43,237 bases of DNA, taken from positions 21,239-64,475 of the forward strand of contig JARGNO010000019.1 in the NCBI GenBank assembly GCA_029213165.1. Reading direction: 5' to 3'. Under the pieces are notes generated by a model. That model was not told the DNA's origin. It worked only from the letters and a program-made list of their open reading frames with translations, and searched no databases. This stretch comes from Minwuia sp. (GTDB taxonomy: Bacteria; Pseudomonadota; Alphaproteobacteria; Minwuiales; Minwuiaceae). The position numbers and the translations under genes are program-made. Positions 25,958 through 35,893 of this stretch are shown piece after piece (position 1 is the stretch's first letter; every line of letters begins with the position of its first letter).

Positions 25958-26046
25958 CTGATCCTCCCCGGATGCGCGATATGATGTCGTATGTGCTGGG
26001 CAATCTATGCTGACCCAGCCGCCGCGGGCAAGGTCGCAGGATGTGG

Positions 26047-27900
26047 TCAGTCGCCGCTGCCCAGACATGGCGAGGCCGGTGTGTCGACATCGGACGTCTG
26101 GCTCAGGCCCTCACGGATCGCCGCCCTGAAGCGGTCGCCGAGAAGGCGGGTCCCGGAGTCCGACAGGTGATGCGCATCCTGATAGAGCATGGCACCATCA
26201 TCGCCCAGCACGCGGATCGCACCCGCCTCACGTTCGAACACCGGTGCCACATCGACCACGGCAACCCCAGCGCCGGCAGCGGCTCGGACCGCCGCATTGC
26301 CTGTGTCGCGTTGTCGGTGAATGCTCTCCGGCTCGATGAATGGACCTCGACTGTCCTTGCCAATTGCTTCCCTGGGGGCTGCAAACGGCAGATAAGGCGG
26401 CTGGGTCAGCAGGATGATCCCGGCTGTCCGCGGCACCAGGAAGCGTAGGCTTTCGCACAGGGCGGGACTGCCTGGTGCCAGCATGAACGACCACTTGTGC
26501 GTCATGATCACGGCATCGGGCGGAAACTTCTCGACAGCCTGCTGGATATCGGGCCAGAGGGATGCCTTTGCCCCCGGCAGATGGTTCCGGGACGGGCTGG
26601 CCAGCACCCTCAGGTTCACACCAAGTTCCGACGTGACCCTGGCGATCTCCCGCGCGTACATGGCGGCGTGGCTGTCCCCGATCAGGGTCACCGTCCTGTC
26701 CGAACCACGGTCAAGAAACAGTCCACCATCCGCGATCCGGTCATTGTCAGCCGCCAGATACCAGGACTGCCGCATCTGGTAACCACCGAACGCAGCGAGC
26801 ACGACAAGCACCAGGGTCGCGCCGAAGACGGGCAGGTTGCCGCGCCAGCCATTGATCAACCGTCGCATCGGACGTTCCACCAGGTAGTGCAACGAGACCG
26901 CGGCCACGACCAGAAGTCCGATCTTCACCAATGCGGTCTGCATCGGCTCAGCCAGGAACATCGCGTATCCGACGAGGGAGAATATCGGCCAGTGGCACAG
27001 GTAGATCGAATAGGAGAGCTTGCCGATCCAGACACAGGATCTGAGCGAAAGCATCCGGTTGACCGGGTTTGCCGCGACATGGGCCTGGGATATCAGCAGC
27101 ATCGTCGCCGTCACCGGCAGGATGGCCAGTGTCCCCGGAAAACCGGGGCCCTCATGGATGATCAGGAACGACACGGCAATCGCCGCGATACCTGCCAGGC
27201 TGATCAGCGTCGAGAGCAGCCGCGAAACCTGCCAGCGCTCGAACGCAACGACGCCAAGCAGGGACCCGCCCAGCAATTCCCAGGCCCGGGTCGGCAACAG
27301 GTAGAACGCTGCTTCATTGTTCACCGGTGTCAGCAGGACGCACCCGACAAGACTGGCAAGCAGCAGGACGAGTGTCCCCAGCAACATGCCATTGCGAAGG
27401 CGCGCGAAACCGAAGAGCAACAACGGAAAGACCAGGTAATACTGTTCCTCGACCGCCAGCGACCAGTAGTGCAGCAATGGCTGGGCAAGGGCGGACAGGG
27501 TGAAATAGTCCCCCTGCAACAGCAGTTTCACATTGATGACCGAAAACGCGGCGGCAACGATATTGGCACCAAGGGACGCAATATCGCGGTCCGAATAGAT
27601 TAACAGCGCCGCGACTGCGGTCGCCACGAGAACGACCATGAACGCCGGCATGATCCGGGCAATGCGGCGCTTGTAGAAGCGGCCCAGCGAGAAATCGCCT
27701 GTTGTGATCTCCACCGCAAGGATGCGGGTGATCAGGAAACCGGAGATGACAAAGAAGATGTCGACCCCGACAAATCCGCCCGGCAGCCAGTCACGCTGGA
27801 AATGAAAGATCACGACTGACAGCACCGCAATGGTACGCAGTCCGTCAATCGCCGGACGATATTGCAGGGATTGTCGCGGAAGGGTCGCAGAGGCTGTCAT
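26047..27900 (-). CDS. Membrane acyltransferase (AT3 family) with C-terminal SGNH domain
   Basis: A 617-residue OafA-like O-acyltransferase. Residues about 13-350 hold the AT3 domain of some ten helices: RPAIDGLRTIAVLSVVIFHF with the conserved histidine, then GVDIFFVISGFLIT and YWSLAVEEQYYLVFPLLL. After a final helix (about 355-375) a periplasmic SGNH domain follows with GDSH (nucleophile serine) near residue 410 and DAHHLSDSG near 585. Such fusions O-acetylate lipopolysaccharide, capsule or other surface sugars. ATG 27900 has only a weak ribosome site. No sugar-polymer genes are nearby. mmsA follows on the same strand after 89 bases. Confidence 0.92.
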   Translation of the reverse strand: MTASATLPRQSLQYRPAIDGLRTIAVLSVVIFHFQRDWLPGGFVGVDIFFVISGFLITRILAVEITTGDFSLGRFYKRRIARIMPAFMVVLVATAVAALLIYSDRDIASLGANIVAAAFSVINVKLLLQGDYFTLSALAQPLLHYWSLAVEEQYYLVFPLLLFGFARLRNGMLLGTLVLLLASLVGCVLLTPVNNEAAFYLLPTRAWELLGGSLLGVVAFERWQVSRLLSTLISLAGIAAIAVSFLIIHEGPGFPGTLAILPVTATMLLISQAHVAANPVNRMLSLRSCVWIGKLSYSIYLCHWPIFSLVGYAMFLAEPMQTALVKIGLLVVAAVSLHYLVERPMRRLINGWRGNLPVFGATLVLVVLAAFGGYQMRQSWYLAADNDRIADGGLFLDRGSDRTVTLIGDSHAAMYAREIARVTSELGVNLRVLASPSRNHLPGAKASLWPDIQQAVEKFPPDAVIMTHKWSFMLAPGSPALCESLRFLVPRTAGIILLTQPPYLPFAAPREAIGKDSRGPFIEPESIHRQRDTGNAAVRAAAGAGVAVVDVAPVFEREAGAIRVLGDDGAMLYQDAHHLSDSGTRLLGDRFRAAIREGLSQTSDVDTPASPCLGSGD

Positions 27901-27991
27901 CGTTGAGTGCTTGCCGATCCGTGATTCTCGCGCTTGCTGCTGCCGCGAGTTCTATCGTTGTCGCCTTATCCGGTCCACAATCTCGTCGCTC

Positions 27992-29257
27992 TCAGGTCGT
28001 GACCGGTGTTGGCCCGCCGCCATCGAGGATTTCCTTCAACGGGATATCGAAGGTCTGCCGCTCGCTCGCGATGGAGGAATCAACCACATCCTCCAGCCCG
28101 GGAACGACACTGCCGGCAACCAACGGCTGGCTGGTCTGGACGCGCAGTGCCAGCATCAGGTCATAGAGTGTCAGCCCGTCCAGTTCGCGTGCCAGCACCC
28201 ATCGTCCCCGCCGGGTCTCTGCGACATATCCCGTCCTCTCCAGCCGTTCCAGCATGGATTCCATCAGGTTCGGTGCCGCCCGGATGCGGCGGATAAAGGC
28301 CTGGGTACGCACGCTCTCACCAGACGGATGGGCCTTGCGCAGCAGACGCAGGATCTCGACCGCCATCGCCAGACGCCCGACCCTGGGGGCGCGGTCCAGA
28401 TCGACACTGCCGCGGCCCTGCCATTCCGGCAGCGCCGCAGTGATCGACGCGCCGGTCAGGGTCACGATCCAGACCAGCCAGATCCAGAGCAGCAGGATCG
28501 GCAGGACCGAAATCGCACCATAGATCGCCTGATAGGTGGGAAACGCCGTGATGTAGAGGCCGAAGCCCGCCTTCAGCGATTCGAACAGAACAGCTGAAAA
28601 TATGGCTCCGACCGCGGCATCCCGCAGCAGTACGTGACGGTTGGGCAGGACAACGAACAGCGTCATGTAACCGCTGAAGGCCAGCATCAATGGCACCAGC
28701 CGCGCCAGTCTGTTGACGAGCATGCTGATCTCCTGCGTGCCGGTGCTGTTCGCCATCGCGAACAGCGCGCTGGTCAGCGTCAGGCTCAGCAGGAACAGGA
28801 TCGGGCCGACGGTCAGCAACGCCCAGAAGGAGAGCAGCCGGGTCACGATTCCACGACGCCTGACTACCCTGAATATCCTGTTGAAGGTTCCTTCGATCGT
28901 CACCAGCAACATGACGGCCGTGACGACAAGACCGATGATTGCAACGGCGGAAAGCTTGCCGACGTTCTGGCGGAAGGTTCCGAGATATTCACGGACAACG
29001 TCGTTCGCGTGGGGCACGAAGTTCTCGAAGACGAAGGCTTCGAACTTCGCCTCCATGCCGTCGAATGCCGGGAAGGCAGCCAGGATGGCAAAGCAGATCG
29101 CCATCAGCGGCACCATGGCCAGCAAGGTGGTGAAGGTCAGTGCCCCAGCGACCTGGGTCAGGTTGTTGTCGGCAAAGCGCTTCAGGACGTATCGGGTGAA
29201 TCCGCCCGTTTCCTTCAGTGCGAAGGTTGCCAGATGGATGGCCTTTTCACGATCCAC
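27992..29257 (-). CDS. YihY/BrkB-family inner-membrane protein
   Basis: A 421-residue protein. Residues about 30-285 form the six-helix YihY/BrkB domain, with the family stretch NLTQVAGALTFTTLLAMVPL near the start and PTYQAIYGAISVLPILLLWI later. Residues about 300-421 form a cytoplasmic extension that looks like a winged-helix fold (FIRRIRAAPNLMESMLERLE, then a VAETRRGRWVLA wing). The family was once called ribonuclease BN, a label now withdrawn; its true function is unknown. The start is a GTG at 29257 with a poor ribosome site and TTATAA only a few bases upstream. It is divergent from fabI. Confidence 0.9.
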   Translation of the reverse strand: MDREKAIHLATFALKETGGFTRYVLKRFADNNLTQVAGALTFTTLLAMVPLMAICFAILAAFPAFDGMEAKFEAFVFENFVPHANDVVREYLGTFRQNVGKLSAVAIIGLVVTAVMLLVTIEGTFNRIFRVVRRRGIVTRLLSFWALLTVGPILFLLSLTLTSALFAMANSTGTQEISMLVNRLARLVPLMLAFSGYMTLFVVLPNRHVLLRDAAVGAIFSAVLFESLKAGFGLYITAFPTYQAIYGAISVLPILLLWIWLVWIVTLTGASITAALPEWQGRGSVDLDRAPRVGRLAMAVEILRLLRKAHPSGESVRTQAFIRRIRAAPNLMESMLERLERTGYVAETRRGRWVLARELDGLTLYDLMLALRVQTSQPLVAGSVVPGLEDVVDSSIASERQTFDIPLKEILDGGGPTPVTT

Positions 29258-29392
29258 TGCTTATAAGTCCCCGAAGTCGTTAACGGACGAATCTGACGGT
29301 CGCCTGAGCGCGGAAGTGCGCGGGTGGCCTGTCGCGAAGATAGCGGATACCTTGCGTTCTGCATCACCGACAGTCGAGGGGCTTTGAGCGGA

Positions 29393-30202
29393 ATGAGTAA
29401 CAGCACGGGACTGATGGCCGGCAAGAAGGGCCTGATCATGGGTGTCGCGAATGATCGCTCCATTGCCTGGGGGATCGCCCGCGCAGCGGCAGACGCCGGC
29501 GCAGAACTGGCGTTTACCTATCAGGGTGATGCGCTGAAGCGGCGTGTCGTGCCACTGGCCCAGTCAATCGATTGCGATTTCGTCATGCCGTGCGACGTGA
29601 CGGATGAGGGCAGCATCGATGCCCTGTTCGCTGAGATCGAACAGAAGTGGGGCAAGCTCGACTTCGTCATCCACGCGATTGCCTATGCTGACAAGGACGA
29701 GTTGAAGGGGCGCTATGTCGATACCAGCGCCGGGAACTTCCGCAATTCGATGCTGATCAGCTGTTATTCCTTCACCGCCATTGCCAACCGCGCCGAGCCA
29801 CTGATGACGGATGGCGGCAGCATGGTCACGCTGACCTACTACGGTGCCGAACGCGTGATGCCGCATTACAATGTCATGGGTGTTGCCAAGGCCGCGCTGG
29901 AGGCGAGCGTGCGTTATCTGGCGGTCGATCTGGGGCCGAAGAATATTCGGGTCAATGCGATCTCGGCAGGGCCGATCAAGACGCTGGCGGCATCGGGCAT
30001 TGGTGATTTCCGCCAGATCCTGCGCTGGAATGAACTGAATGCACCGCTGAAACGCAACGTCACCATCGAACAGGTAGGCAATTCCGCGCTGTTCCTGATC
30101 AGTGACCTGGGCGAGGGCGTGACAGGCGAGGTCCTGCATGTCGATTCCGGATACCATGTCGTGGGCATGAAGGCCGTCGATGCGCCTGACATGACCGCCT
30201 GA
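29393..30202 (+). CDS. fabI: Enoyl-[acyl-carrier-protein] reductase, NADH-dependent
   Basis: A 269-residue enzyme for the last step of each fatty-acid elongation round, reducing trans-2-enoyl-ACP. It is an SDR with the FabI-specific cofactor loop ([14 protein letters not shown]) and the Y-x6-K catalytic pair Y159 and K166 ([20 protein letters not shown]). [15 protein letters not shown] is the substrate-loop region, also the triclosan and isoniazid-class target in relatives. I chose ATG 29393 ([13 protein letters not shown]); an ATG at 29324 would add 23 residues with no family similarity. It starts a rightward run with aroC 15 bases downstream. Confidence 0.96.
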   Translation: MSNSTGLMAGKKGLIMGVANDRSIAWGIARAAADAGAELAFTYQGDALKRRVVPLAQSIDCDFVMPCDVTDEGSIDALFAEIEQKWGKLDFVIHAIAYADKDELKGRYVDTSAGNFRNSMLISCYSFTAIANRAEPLMTDGGSMVTLTYYGAERVMPHYNVMGVAKAALEASVRYLAVDLGPKNIRVNAISAGPIKTLAASGIGDFRQILRWNELNAPLKRNVTIEQVGNSALFLISDLGEGVTGEVLHVDSGYHVVGMKAVDAPDMTA

Positions 30203-30217
30203 CGCCGCCCCGGAACC

Positions 30218-31306
30218 ATGTCACACAACAGTTTCGGTCACCTGTTCCGGATGACAACCTGGGGGGAGAGCCATGGCCCCGCCCTGGGCTGTGTCGTCGA
30301 CGGCTGTCCCCCGTTGATCGCGCTGGACGAAGCCGATATTCAGGTATGGCTGGACCGTCGCCGTCCGGGACAGAACCGTTTCACCACCCAGCGGCGCGAG
30401 CCGGATGCGGTCCGCATCCTCTCCGGTGTGTTTGAAGGCCGGACCACGGGCACGCCCATCAGCCTGATGATCGAGAACGTGGACCAGCGCTCGAAGGACT
30501 ATTCCGACATCAGCGGCAAGTACCGTCCCGGTCATGCCGACTTCACCTACATGACCAAATACGGCATCCGCGACTACCGCGGTGGCGGTCGTTCCTCGGC
30601 GCGGGAGACAGCTTCGCGTGTCGCTGCCGGTGCGGTGGCGCGCAAGGTGCTGGGGGACGGTGTCCGCGTACGCGGCGCGCTGGTGCAGGTGGGTGATATC
30701 GCCATCGACCGTGACGCCTGGGACTGGGATGTGGTGGACCGCAATCCGTTCTGGTGTCCCGATCCGCAGACGGCGGAACGCTGGGAGACCTATCTGGACA
30801 GCATCCGCAAGGCGGGCAGTTCCGTTGGAGCGGTTATCGAGGTGGTGGCGGAGGGGCTGCCAGCCGGACTCGGCGCGCCGATCTACGGCAAGCTGGATCA
30901 GGACCTGGCCTCCGCCATGATGTCGATCAACGCCGTGAAGGGTGTCGAGATCGGGGAGGGGTTTGCGGCCGCTGCCCTGACGGGTGAGGAAAACGCCGAC
31001 GAAATGCGGATGCAGGATGGCGCCCCGGCTTTCTTGTCGAACCATGCGGGCGGCATTCTGGGCGGCATCTCGACGGGTCAGCCGATTGTCTGCCGCTTTG
31101 CCGTCAAACCCACCTCCTCGATCCTGCAACCCCGTCAGACGGTTGATACAGACGGCAATGATACCGAGATCATCACGAAGGGCCGCCACGATCCCTGCGT
31201 TGGCATTCGCGCCGTGCCGGTGGGGGAGGCGATGATGGCCATCGTGCTTGCCGACCATTTGCTGCGTGCCCGTGCGCAGAACCAGACAACAGCCGAAGGG
31301 GAGTAG
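30218..31306 (+). CDS. aroC: Chorismate synthase
   Basis: A 362-residue enzyme that makes chorismate from 5-enolpyruvylshikimate-3-phosphate, the last step of the shikimate pathway. It needs reduced FMN. The signatures are [17 protein letters not shown] near residue 16, [20 protein letters not shown] near 124 and the C-terminal [20 protein letters not shown]. Length and ends match the family. It sits between fabI and an AhpD-like gene, with five bases before the latter. Confidence 0.97.
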   Translation: MSHNSFGHLFRMTTWGESHGPALGCVVDGCPPLIALDEADIQVWLDRRRPGQNRFTTQRREPDAVRILSGVFEGRTTGTPISLMIENVDQRSKDYSDISGKYRPGHADFTYMTKYGIRDYRGGGRSSARETASRVAAGAVARKVLGDGVRVRGALVQVGDIAIDRDAWDWDVVDRNPFWCPDPQTAERWETYLDSIRKAGSSVGAVIEVVAEGLPAGLGAPIYGKLDQDLASAMMSINAVKGVEIGEGFAAAALTGEENADEMRMQDGAPAFLSNHAGGILGGISTGQPIVCRFAVKPTSSILQPRQTVDTDGNDTEIITKGRHDPCVGIRAVPVGEAMMAIVLADHLLRARAQNQTTAEGE

Positions 31307-31311
31307 GGCAC

Positions 31312-31890
31312 ATGTCCCAGCCAGATTACGTACACGCACTTGATGTTCCCGTGCCGAGTGACGCGGAACTGCCGGAAAGGACCCGGAAGTATTTCGAGAT
31401 CTGCCGGGAAAAGCTGGGGATGGTGCCCAACGTGCTGGCCACCTATTCCTTCGACGCGGCGAAGCTGGATGCCTTCACGGCCATGTACAATGACCTGATG
31501 CTGGGTGAATCCGGTCTGACGAAGCTGGAGCGCGAGATGATTGCTGTCGCCGTCAGCTCCGTGAACAAGTGCTTCTATTGCCTGACCGCGCATGGCGCAG
31601 CCGTGCGTCAGCTTTCCGGGGATCCGGCGCTGGGCGAACTGATGGTGATGAACTATCGCGCCGCCGATCTGCCCCCGAAGCAAAAGGCGATGCTGGATTT
31701 CGCGACCAAGCTGACAGAGACCCCGCAGAAGATGGAGGACAGTGATCGCCAGGCGCTGCGCGATGCCGGTTTCACCGACCGCGATATCTGGGACATCTCA
31801 GCGACGGCGGCCTTCTACAACATGACCAATCGCATGGCGAGCGCCATCGACATGATGCCCAACCGCGCCTACCACGCGCAGGCGCGCTGA
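31312..31890 (+). CDS. AhpD-like peroxidase-related protein (carboxymuconolactone decarboxylase fold)
   Basis: A 192-residue helical protein. The AhpD-type redox site is C87-x2-C90 with H94 (NKCFYCLTAHG). The flanking KLEREMIAVAVSSV is typical of the uncharacterised peroxidase-related family. Members may act as alkylhydroperoxidase partners, with cysteines cycling between thiol and disulfide; the physiological substrate is unknown. The ribosome site GGGGAG overlaps the aroC stop region. sppA starts four bases after its stop, so the three genes are probably one transcript. Confidence 0.9.
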   Translation: MSQPDYVHALDVPVPSDAELPERTRKYFEICREKLGMVPNVLATYSFDAAKLDAFTAMYNDLMLGESGLTKLEREMIAVAVSSVNKCFYCLTAHGAAVRQLSGDPALGELMVMNYRAADLPPKQKAMLDFATKLTETPQKMEDSDRQALRDAGFTDRDIWDISATAAFYNMTNRMASAIDMMPNRAYHAQAR

Positions 31891-31894
31891 ACCG

Positions 31895-33631
31895 ATGGGC
31901 CTTGTCGGGCGGTTCCTGCGGGGTATCTGGCTGTTCCTGAAGGCGGGGGTCTTCGTGATCGGCCTGCTGGTGGTCGCCGGAATTGTCGCGGCCCTGGTTT
32001 TCGCGCCCTGGGAACAGGCGGGCGAAGAACTGCCTGACAGCGCGGTGCTGGAAATCCCGGTTGTCGGCGACCTGCCAGAAAAGCCCTCCAGTGGTGATTT
32101 CGCCCGCTTCGTGCGGGGGGATGCCATGACCCTGACACGACTGGTGCGCGTTCTGGAACGGGCGGCGAAGGACAGCCGTATCCGTGGGCTCGACATGGAT
32201 CTTTCACTCGCCGAGCTGGGCCAGACGGATGTGGAGGCGCTGCTGCCCGCTATCCGAAGCTTCCGGGATGCAGGAAAGCCGACGCGGGTCTTTGCAGAAA
32301 GCTATGACCTGGCGCGCTATCGCCTTGCCAGTGGCTTTGACGAGATCTGGATTTCGCCATCCGGTGAGTTCGCCGTGACCGGTGTGGCGCTGGAAATGCC
32401 CTACGCCGGTGAACTGGCCGATGATCTGGGGATCAGGCCGCAGATCGAGGCCCGGCGCGACTACAAGACCGCCGCAGATGTCATCCGTCGCCGTGAGATG
32501 CAGGGACCGGTACGTGCCGCCTTCGCTGAACTGGTATCGGACGTGCACCGTTCGGCACTGAATGACATTGCTGCGGGACGCGGACTGGACACGGATCAGG
32601 TACGCGGTCTCCTTGCCGAGGCCTTGCTGAACCCGGAGGCCGCCGTCGCCGGTGGTCTTGTGGATCGTGCCGGCTATGCCCGCGTGTTCCGCCGCAGCGG
32701 GGCGGATAATGACGACGGACAGGTAGATTTCGCGGCTTACCTTCCCGAGCTTGCGCATCCGGTTGATGCTGGCGCACCGAAGGTCGCCCTGATTACCGCG
32801 ACCGGCCAGATCATGGGCGGAGAAGGCGGTGGTTTCAGCGGCAGCGTGATCACTGACGGGCAGTTGATCGGGGAGCTTCAGGCGGCAGCCGATCACGCCG
32901 GGATCGATGCCATCCTGATCCGGATCGACAGCCCGGGCGGCGCCTATGGTGCCTCCGACGCCATCCGCGCCGCGATGCGGGCAATTGACAAGCCGATTGT
33001 CGCCTCGATGGGCAATGTCGCGGGTTCGGGGGGCTATCTGATTGCGGTCGGCGCGGATGCCATTGTCGCCCATCCCTCCACCATCACAGGCTCGATCGGT
33101 GTCATCAGCGGCAAGGTAGTGGTTGCCGACCTGCTGGAAGACTACGGCGTCCGATTCGAGATCGTGCGCAGTGACCGCAATGCCGCGATGTTCTCGCCCT
33201 TTGCCCCGTTCACGCCGGATCAGCAGGACCGACTGGCCCGCCGTGTGGATGCGATCTATGCGACCTTCAAGAACCTGGTGGGGGAAGCGCGCAAGTTGCC
33301 GGAGGAGCAGGTCGAAGCCGCGGCCCAGGGGCGGATATGGACTGGTTCACAGGCTTTCGGTCGAAAGCTTGTCGATGCGACGGGTGGTCTGGAAACCGCA
33401 TTGTCGGTGATCCGTCAACGCCTTGGCGTTGCCGCGGAACGTGAGATTCATCTGGTGGAATTCCCTGGCGGGTCCCCGCAGGAACGGTTCATGGAGGCGT
33501 TGCAGGAGGGATTCGGAGGTCTGGCGACCCTCGCCACCGGCAAGCCCGAGATCAGTGTCGGGAAACTGCGGGAATATCTGGCGGCGGAAGCCGGAACCCG
33601 ACTGATGACACCGGACGTGAACCTGCGCTGA
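31895..33631 (+). CDS. sppA: Signal peptide peptidase SppA, long (two-domain) form
   Basis: A 578-residue membrane-anchored serine protease of family S49 that degrades released signal peptides. A single N-terminal membrane helix (about 10-34) is followed by two ClpP-like domains. The catalytic lysine is K191 in RRDYKTAADVI of the first domain, and the nucleophile is S378 in GNVAGSGGYLIA of the second; this split Ser/Lys dyad is as in E. coli SppA. IDSPGGAYGASDAIR is the oxyanion region. Its stop codon directly abuts the stop of convergent cinA. Confidence 0.95.
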   Translation: MGLVGRFLRGIWLFLKAGVFVIGLLVVAGIVAALVFAPWEQAGEELPDSAVLEIPVVGDLPEKPSSGDFARFVRGDAMTLTRLVRVLERAAKDSRIRGLDMDLSLAELGQTDVEALLPAIRSFRDAGKPTRVFAESYDLARYRLASGFDEIWISPSGEFAVTGVALEMPYAGELADDLGIRPQIEARRDYKTAADVIRRREMQGPVRAAFAELVSDVHRSALNDIAAGRGLDTDQVRGLLAEALLNPEAAVAGGLVDRAGYARVFRRSGADNDDGQVDFAAYLPELAHPVDAGAPKVALITATGQIMGGEGGGFSGSVITDGQLIGELQAAADHAGIDAILIRIDSPGGAYGASDAIRAAMRAIDKPIVASMGNVAGSGGYLIAVGADAIVAHPSTITGSIGVISGKVVVADLLEDYGVRFEIVRSDRNAAMFSPFAPFTPDQQDRLARRVDAIYATFKNLVGEARKLPEEQVEAAAQGRIWTGSQAFGRKLVDATGGLETALSVIRQRLGVAAEREIHLVEFPGGSPQERFMEALQEGFGGLATLATGKPEISVGKLREYLAAEAGTRLMTPDVNLR

Positions 33632-34126
33632 TCAGGCTCCGGCCTGCCGCGCCACCATCCGGAATGCCTGTGCCACGGTTTCCTGCCTGATCCAGCTTCG
33701 ACCGCGGTCCGCAAAGACATGGCGCTGGTGAACGGTGGCTTCGCCGCGGCGCGCACATGCGATGTGTACAAGCCCGACCGGCTTGGTGTCGGTGCCGCCG
33801 CCTGGACCCGCAACACCCGTGACCGAAACCGCGATATCGGCGCGACTGTTGCGCAGCGCCCCCTCGGCCATCGCAATTGCAACCGGTTCGGAGACTGCGC
33901 CATGTTCCTTGAGCAGGGCGAGCGGGATGCCGAGCATGTCCTGCTTTGCCTCGTTGGAATAGGTCACGAAGCCCCGGTCCACGACATCCGATGATCCCGC
34001 AATCTCTGTCAGGGTGCCCGCAATCATGCCACCGGTGCAGCTTTCAGCAGTCGCAAGCAAGAACTTGCGTTCGCGCATCTGCTGCAGCAATTCAGCGGCA
34101 TCCGTTACCAGACGTTGTGTCATCAT
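33632..34126 (-). CDS. cinA: CinA-family nicotinamide-nucleotide amidohydrolase (PncC-like)
   Basis: A 164-residue protein containing only the C-terminal, deamidase half of classical CinA. It hydrolyses nicotinamide mononucleotide to nicotinate mononucleotide in NAD recycling. Features seen are AESCTGGMIAGTLTEIAGSS with the probable nucleophile S29, VTYSNEAKQDMLG with Y57 and K61, and SVTGVAGPGGGTDTKPVG. The length fits stand-alone PncC proteins. ATG 34126 overlaps the pgpA stop as ATGA, and AGGAG lies upstream. The stop abuts the sppA stop with no bases between. Confidence 0.94.
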   Translation of the reverse strand: MMTQRLVTDAAELLQQMRERKFLLATAESCTGGMIAGTLTEIAGSSDVVDRGFVTYSNEAKQDMLGIPLALLKEHGAVSEPVAIAMAEGALRNSRADIAVSVTGVAGPGGGTDTKPVGLVHIACARRGEATVHQRHVFADRGRSWIRQETVAQAFRMVARQAGA

Positions 34127-34599
34127 CCGAAAGCTCCTGTCGCGTATTGTAGCAGAAGCACGCAGATTACGGCAAAGATGCCGGCAACAATGTCATCTGC
34201 CATGACACCGAGCGATCCTTTCAGCCGACGGTCAGCCCAGCCGACCGGTCCCGGTTTCCAGATATCGAACAGCCTGAACCCGACAAAGGCCAACAGGTAT
34301 CCGACCGGATCAAAGGTCGTGAAGGGCAACAGGGGAATCCACTGGCCGGCAGCCTCGTCGATCACGATCTCGGATGGATCATGCATCGTCCTGTGCGCGC
34401 GCATGTGTACCCGCGCAGCCCAGAGTCCGACACCAAAGGTGACGAGAATGGCGGCGACCAGTGCGATCTGTCCGCCGGACCACATGATCAGCCAGCCAAC
34501 CGGCAGCGCCGCGAGTGAGCCCCATGTGCCCGGAGCAGGCCGGATCAGGCCGGAATAGCCGAATGTGGCCAGGAATGTTGCGAGTCGCTGAATGATCAT
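34123..34599 (-). CDS. pgpA: Phosphatidylglycerophosphatase A
   Basis: A 158-residue inner-membrane phosphatase that makes phosphatidylglycerol from its phosphate. Family motifs are IRPAPGTWGSLAALPVGW near the start, EIVIDEAAGQWIPL in the middle and LGVMADDIVAGIFA near the end, with about four hydrophobic helices. The ATG at 34599 shares its first base with the ispDF stop (TGATG), and the stop overlaps cinA as ATGA. The ispDF-pgpA-cinA order is common in this bacterial group. Confidence 0.95.
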   Translation of the reverse strand: MIIQRLATFLATFGYSGLIRPAPGTWGSLAALPVGWLIMWSGGQIALVAAILVTFGVGLWAARVHMRAHRTMHDPSEIVIDEAAGQWIPLLPFTTFDPVGYLLAFVGFRLFDIWKPGPVGWADRRLKGSLGVMADDIVAGIFAVICVLLLQYATGAFG

Positions 34600-35780
34600 C
34601 AGGCTTCGAAGGTATCCGGTTCACGCGGCAGTTCAACGGTCGCGGTCGCCTGCGCGGCAATGCCTTCCCTGCGACCCGTGAAGCCAAGCTGTTCCGTCGT
34701 CGTGGCCTTGATGCTGATCCTGCGTGCAGGGACCGACAGGATGGCGGCCACATTGTGCCGCATCGCCTGCCGGTACGGCTTTATCTTCGGTGCCTCGCAG
34801 ATGATCGTCAGATCGATACTGTTGATCCTGCCGCCCCTGAGCTGCAGCAGCGACATGGCGTAGCGCAGGAAGATATCCGAACTGACGCCTTTCCAGCGCG
34901 CGTCGTCAGGCGGGAAGTGATCACCGATATCGCCCTCTGCCATTGCCCCCAGAACAGCATCCGTGATCGCGTGCAGCGCAACGTCTGCATCGGAATGCCC
35001 CGCGAGGCCATGCGTATGGGGCACCTGCAAGCCGCAGAGCATCAGGGCCCTGTCACTGGCAAAGCGATGGACGTCAAAGCCTGAACCGGTTCTCGTCTCC
35101 ATGATGCTCAGACCCTTCTGCCGGACGAGGAACTCAGCCCGTTCCAGATCCTCGGCAACGGTGATCTTGAAATTGTCCTCGGAACCCTGGACCACCTGCA
35201 CCACCATACCGGCGGCCCGGGCAACCGCCACGTCATCGCTCATCGCCTGGCCTGCCGCTTTCCGGTGCGCGGCTGTTATCGCCAGAAAATCAAAGCCCTG
35301 AGGCGTCTGCGCACGCACCAGACCTTCCCTGTCCTGCGTGCCACTGACCTGCAGGCCCTCAACGCGGCTCAGACTATCAACGACGGGCAGGGCGGGCAGG
35401 ACCGCGGAACAGGATACCAGTCCATCACAGACACGCGTGATCAGCGCATGGTCGATCAGGGCGCGCGCTGCGTCATGGATCAGCACATGTGCCGGTGCCG
35501 AACCGGCAAGTGCCGCGAGTCCCGCAGCCACCGACTGTTGCCGTGTTTCACCGCCAATGACCGGCGGGGGCAGGTCCAGCCCGGCGATTGCCTTGTCGTA
35601 GAGGTCCTTCTGCCCGGCCCCGATGACCACCTGCACATGGTCGATGCGCGGGTGCTCCAGAAAGGCCAGAACAGTCCGCCGCAGGACAGGTTGACCATCC
35701 AGATGCAGATACTGTTTTGGCAGATCGCCGCCCAGGCGTGTGCCGCTTCCGGCTGCGACAATCAGTGCAGCAGTTTGCAT
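34599..35780 (-). CDS. ispDF: Bifunctional IspD-IspF enzyme of isoprenoid synthesis
   Basis: A 393-residue fusion performing two steps of the MEP pathway. Residues 1 to about 228 are the IspD cytidylyltransferase (AAGSGTRLGGDLPKQYL near residue 9; VLIHDAARALI near 99). Residues about 230-393 are IspF, the cyclodiphosphate synthase, with zinc ligands D236, H238 (GFDVHRF) and H270 (GHSDADVALHAITDA). The fusion is widespread in alphaproteobacteria; the intervening IspE is separate. I chose ATG 35780, which has GGCAGGAA just upstream; the open frame extends further but without similarity. It is divergent from dusB. Confidence 0.96.
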   Translation of the reverse strand: MQTAALIVAAGSGTRLGGDLPKQYLHLDGQPVLRRTVLAFLEHPRIDHVQVVIGAGQKDLYDKAIAGLDLPPPVIGGETRQQSVAAGLAALAGSAPAHVLIHDAARALIDHALITRVCDGLVSCSAVLPALPVVDSLSRVEGLQVSGTQDREGLVRAQTPQGFDFLAITAAHRKAAGQAMSDDVAVARAAGMVVQVVQGSEDNFKITVAEDLERAEFLVRQKGLSIMETRTGSGFDVHRFASDRALMLCGLQVPHTHGLAGHSDADVALHAITDAVLGAMAEGDIGDHFPPDDARWKGVSSDIFLRYAMSLLQLRGGRINSIDLTIICEAPKIKPYRQAMRHNVAAILSVPARRISIKATTTEQLGFTGRREGIAAQATATVELPREPDTFEA

Positions 35781-35893
35781 TGGTTCCTGCCATTGACGGA
35801 AAAGGGGGTGGCGTGGGACTTGCGTCTGGATTAGCGCGAAAGGGGTACTGCTCACAAGGGCAGCAATTGCTTGCATGAGCCAGTATGCTGCCG

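Noticed and set aside
27919-27952. CTCGCG...CGCGAG repeat downstream of yihY as a terminator
   Set aside because: Only six pairs with an 11-base loop and no T run on the minus strand; not better than chance in GC-rich DNA.
34599-35780. IspD-IspF fusion as a novelty
   Set aside because: The fusion is well established across alphaproteobacteria, so it is annotated but not reported as unusual.
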